Shown here piece after piece: positions 7,027 through 8,211 of a stretch of DNA of 8,211 bases. The translations under genes and the position numbers were made by a program. Each line of letters starts with the position of its first letter. Positions within the stretch are counted from its first letter, which is position 1. Below the pieces are notes generated by a model. The model saw nothing but the letters and a program-made list of their open reading frames with translations, was not told where the DNA came from and searched no databases. The DNA comes from SAR324 cluster bacterium (GTDB lineage: Bacteria > SAR324 > XYD2-FULL-50-16). The stretch is from assembly GCA_002401295.1 (NCBI GenBank), contig NVSR01000051.1, positions 1-8,211 of the forward strand. Reading direction: 5' to 3'.

Positions 7027-7052
7027 ACTGCTTACCGATAAGGGGTAACAGT
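7027..7052 (+). terminator. Hairpin just after the small gene
   Basis: ACTG-c-TTACC, loop GATAAGG, then GGTAA-CAGT: nine base pairs with one bulged C, beginning three bases after the TAG stop of the small gene. No T-tract follows on the plus strand (AAAAA follows), so it is not a classical intrinsic terminator by itself. It may protect the mRNA 3' end or act with the GC-rich hairpin next to it. Confidence 0.4.
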
Positions 7053-7084
7053 AAAAAGGGGGCGGTGAGGCCCCCCTGAGTTTT
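7053..7084 (-). terminator. GC-rich intrinsic terminator, possibly bidirectional
   Basis: On the minus strand the sequence reads GGGGGC, a six-base loop, GCCCCC, then TTTTT. This is a standard Rho-independent terminator for the minus-strand YbaK-type gene, whose stop lies about 25 bases upstream. On the plus strand the same stem (7058-7063 with 7070-7075) is followed after a short gap by TTTT (7081-7084), so it may also stop transcription from the small gene, as often found between convergent genes. Confidence 0.75.
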
Positions 7085-7109
7085 CCCTATTCGACGAGTC
7101 AACCAGAAA

Positions 7110-7580
7110 TCAGTCAATATCCGCTGAACATTCAACAACCTTAGGCTGTACAATGGTTGCGTAATCTTTGTAGGTAAGCTTGACAATATCACTGTGGGTG
7201 CCTGCATTGAAGGCAATTTCATCATCTGTCGTCAAGGCTTTCGCTACGACTACATCCACCCCATAGAGGTTACCGAAAGGGGGCATAGCTCCAATCTCAC
7301 ACTCTGGGAAAATGCCTCGAAATTCATCCTCTTGAGCCAATTCTACCTGTTTGGCCCCTAAGCCAGCTCGCAACTGTTCCAAGTCCAGTTTACGGGTGGC
7401 TGGCAGTACTACCATCAGCATCTGTCCATCTTTTTTCACCATTACAGTTTTGGCAAACTCCTTTCCCGGTACATGAGTACGTTGGGCTGTTTCCTGTGCG
7501 GTATAAGCGATAGAGTGCTGAATAGTGTTGTACCAGACATGATTGTTATCAAGGCAATTTTTTAACTTGGTAGATAACAT
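7110..7580 (-). CDS. YbaK/ProX-type aminoacyl-tRNA editing domain protein
   Basis: A 156-residue, single-domain protein of the YbaK / prolyl-tRNA-synthetase-associated (INS-like) family, which in known members hydrolyses mischarged tRNAs in trans, such as Ala- or Cys-tRNA(Pro). Recognised from AKTVMVKKDG (43-52), which holds the probable conserved functional lysine (K49 or K50), PATRKLDLEQL (60-70), the hallmark ECEIGAMPPFGNLYG (93-107) and GTHSDIVKLTYKDY (127-140). The length is normal for the stand-alone form. The ATG at 7578-7580 has a strong AGGAGG five bases upstream, so the start is firm. The gene is transcribed alone, converges on the small plus-strand gene and ends at a clear terminator. 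Some family members have lost or changed tRNA specificity; the substrate cannot be read from sequence. Confidence 0.88.
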   Translation of the reverse strand: MLSTKLKNCLDNNHVWYNTIQHSIAYTAQETAQRTHVPGKEFAKTVMVKKDGQMLMVVLPATRKLDLEQLRAGLGAKQVELAQEDEFRGIFPECEIGAMPPFGNLYGVDVVVAKALTTDDEIAFNAGTHSDIVKLTYKDYATIVQPKVVECSADID

Positions 7581-7624
7581 TAGGGCCTCCTGTTTTAGTA
7601 CACTGTGGTTTACAATCTGGATAA

Positions 7625-7653
7625 ACAGTACCTACTGGAGAAGTACCCGTCAG
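7625..7653 (-). promoter_or_regulatory. Possible sigma-70-like promoter of the YbaK-type gene
   Basis: On the minus strand CTGACG (7653-7648) and TACTGT (7630-7625) are separated by 17 bases, each matching four of six consensus bases for TTGACA and TATAAT. The -10 lies about 45 bases upstream of the ATG at 7580. The match is modest. Confidence 0.25.
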
Positions 7654-7819
7654 CCCTTTTTGCAAATGGACTCTTTTTAAAATTAACACAACAGAGAAAG
7701 CTTCCATCCTATCTTGTAGATACTTTGGTTCAGGTACTGGTTCCAGGATAGCCTTTTTTTTTACAAAAGGACAGATTCTTGGAGCCATGGACTTCTAACT
7801 TCTTTTTTTTGGTTCAAGT

Positions 7820-7828
7820 TGGTATGAT
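7820..7828 (+). promoter_or_regulatory. Probable extended -10 promoter of the permease
   Basis: TGGTATGAT combines a TGN extension with TATGAT (five of six matches to TATAAT). The -35 position about 17 bases upstream is only TTCTTT, but an extended -10 can compensate. Transcription would start near 7835, about 65 bases before the permease ATG, with the hairpin at 7848-7873 in the leader. Confidence 0.45.
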
Positions 7829-7847
7829 GATGCTCAAAAACTTTCGA

Positions 7848-7873
7848 GGCACTGAAGTCTTCACTTCAAAGCC
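7848..7873 (+). promoter_or_regulatory. Hairpin or operator in the permease leader
   Basis: TGAAGT-CTTC-ACTTCA forms a perfect six-pair stem with a four-base loop, and outer GGC/GCC can add three pairs across a two-by-two internal loop. No T-run follows, so it is not an intrinsic terminator. It ends 27 bases before the ATG and lies downstream of the predicted -10, fitting a leader structure or a repressor site. Confidence 0.4.
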
Positions 7874-7900
7874 CATCAGGAAAGCCGTTGGAGTTTAAAT

Positions 7901-8211
7901 ATGCCCCTACTACCACCGTCAAAAGGATTAAAAAAAGAGCTGACGCTGATCAATGTCTATACTATCGCCTTGGGGACCACGTTGAGTTCAGGTTTGTTCC
8001 TCTTACCTGGGATTGCTGCACAAATTGCCGGATCAGCATTGATCATTTCCTACATTATTGCAGCCATTCCCATGATTCCCGCCATGTTTTGCATAGTAGA
8101 GTTGGCCACCGCAATGCCACGATCTGGAGGGGCCTACTACTTCTTGGACCGAAGCCTGGGACCCATGATGGGCATGATTGGTGGATTTGGTACCTGGCTG
8201 GCTCTGATTTT
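7901..8211 (+). CDS. APC-superfamily amino acid permease, 3' end cut by window edge
   Basis: The first 103 codons are present. A short cytoplasmic start (1-14) is followed by a first helix with the unwound-helix motif LSSGLFLLPG (28-37), a second hydrophobic helix (about 41-65), then the conserved ELATAMPRSGGAYYFLDRSLG (67-87, charge- and Gly-rich loop) and the start of a third helix. This is the N-terminal half-module of APC-family secondary transporters, which take up amino acids by cation symport or exchange at the inner membrane. The ATG at 7901 has GGAG seven bases upstream. The substrate cannot be told from this part. Some related bacterial proteins carry C-terminal universal-stress-protein domains; the missing part would show whether this one does. 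Confidence 0.88.
   Translation, partial: MPLLPPSKGLKKELTLINVYTIALGTTLSSGLFLLPGIAAQIAGSALIISYIIAAIPMIPAMFCIVELATAMPRSGGAYYFLDRSLGPMMGMIGGFGTWLALI

Larger units (their letters stand above)
7581..7900. other. Divergent intergenic region without a convincing gene
   Basis: The 320 bases separate the YbaK-type gene (minus) from the permease (plus). They carry the ribosome-binding site and a weak promoter candidate of the former, two long T-tracts on the plus strand (7754-7762 and 7803-7810), a small TATCT-TGT-AGATA inverted repeat near 7710, and the permease promoter and leader hairpin. A minus-strand frame open from 7788 to 7549 overlaps the YbaK-type start and shows no recognisable protein, so it is not called. 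Confidence 0.6.

Noticed and set aside
6995..7225. Minus-strand frame of 76 codons through the terminator
   Set aside because: It runs across the GC-rich terminator and lies inside the YbaK-type gene in another frame.
7549..7788. Minus-strand frame of 79 codons in the region upstream of the YbaK-type gene
   Set aside because: It overlaps the firmly placed YbaK-type start in another frame, has no good ribosome-binding site and its composition does not resemble a known protein.

Overview
The window is from a Gram-negative bacterium with moderate-to-low G+C. The NtrY/NtrX-type pair with its DIWMPE receiver motif, the soluble PAS-GAF kinase and the ADP-glucose pyrophosphorylase fit a deltaproteobacterial-grade lineage (Desulfobacterota, SAR324 or Nitrospinota-like). 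This placement is an inference from protein style; no rRNA or other marker gene is present. I see no IS element, CRISPR array, tRNA or rRNA.

Positions 1-6466 carry five genes on the minus strand, read from high to low coordinates with gaps of only 13, 16, 31 and 44 bases and no terminator between them, so probably one transcription unit. In order of transcription they are: a soluble PAS-GAF histidine kinase; a stand-alone receiver-only response regulator; glgC (ADP-glucose pyrophosphorylase, the committed step of glycogen synthesis); a membrane sensor kinase of the NtrY type; and an NtrX-type sigma-54 activator, cut by the left window edge. A glycogen-synthesis enzyme thus sits between two two-component systems. 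The NtrX-like protein has GAFNGA where the sigma-54 contact loop is normally GAFTGA.

Positions 6467-6772 are a divergent intergenic region. It holds two copies of CCTTGGCAAG 51 bases apart with an 18-base near-palindrome between them, which looks like an operator region. To its right, on the plus strand, is a small tryptophan-rich protein of unknown function (6773-7024).

At 7027-7084 two hairpins separate this small gene from the convergent minus-strand gene at 7110-7580, which encodes a YbaK-type aminoacyl-tRNA editing protein. After a non-coding stretch (7581-7900) with promoter-like elements and a leader hairpin, the window ends inside a plus-strand APC-family amino acid permease (from 7901).

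Most of the window is recognisable housekeeping and regulatory content. The parts I would look at again are the glgC/two-component arrangement, the altered GAFTGA loop, the symmetric elements at 6633-6694 and the small Trp-rich protein. I do not see convincing evidence of a wholly new system.
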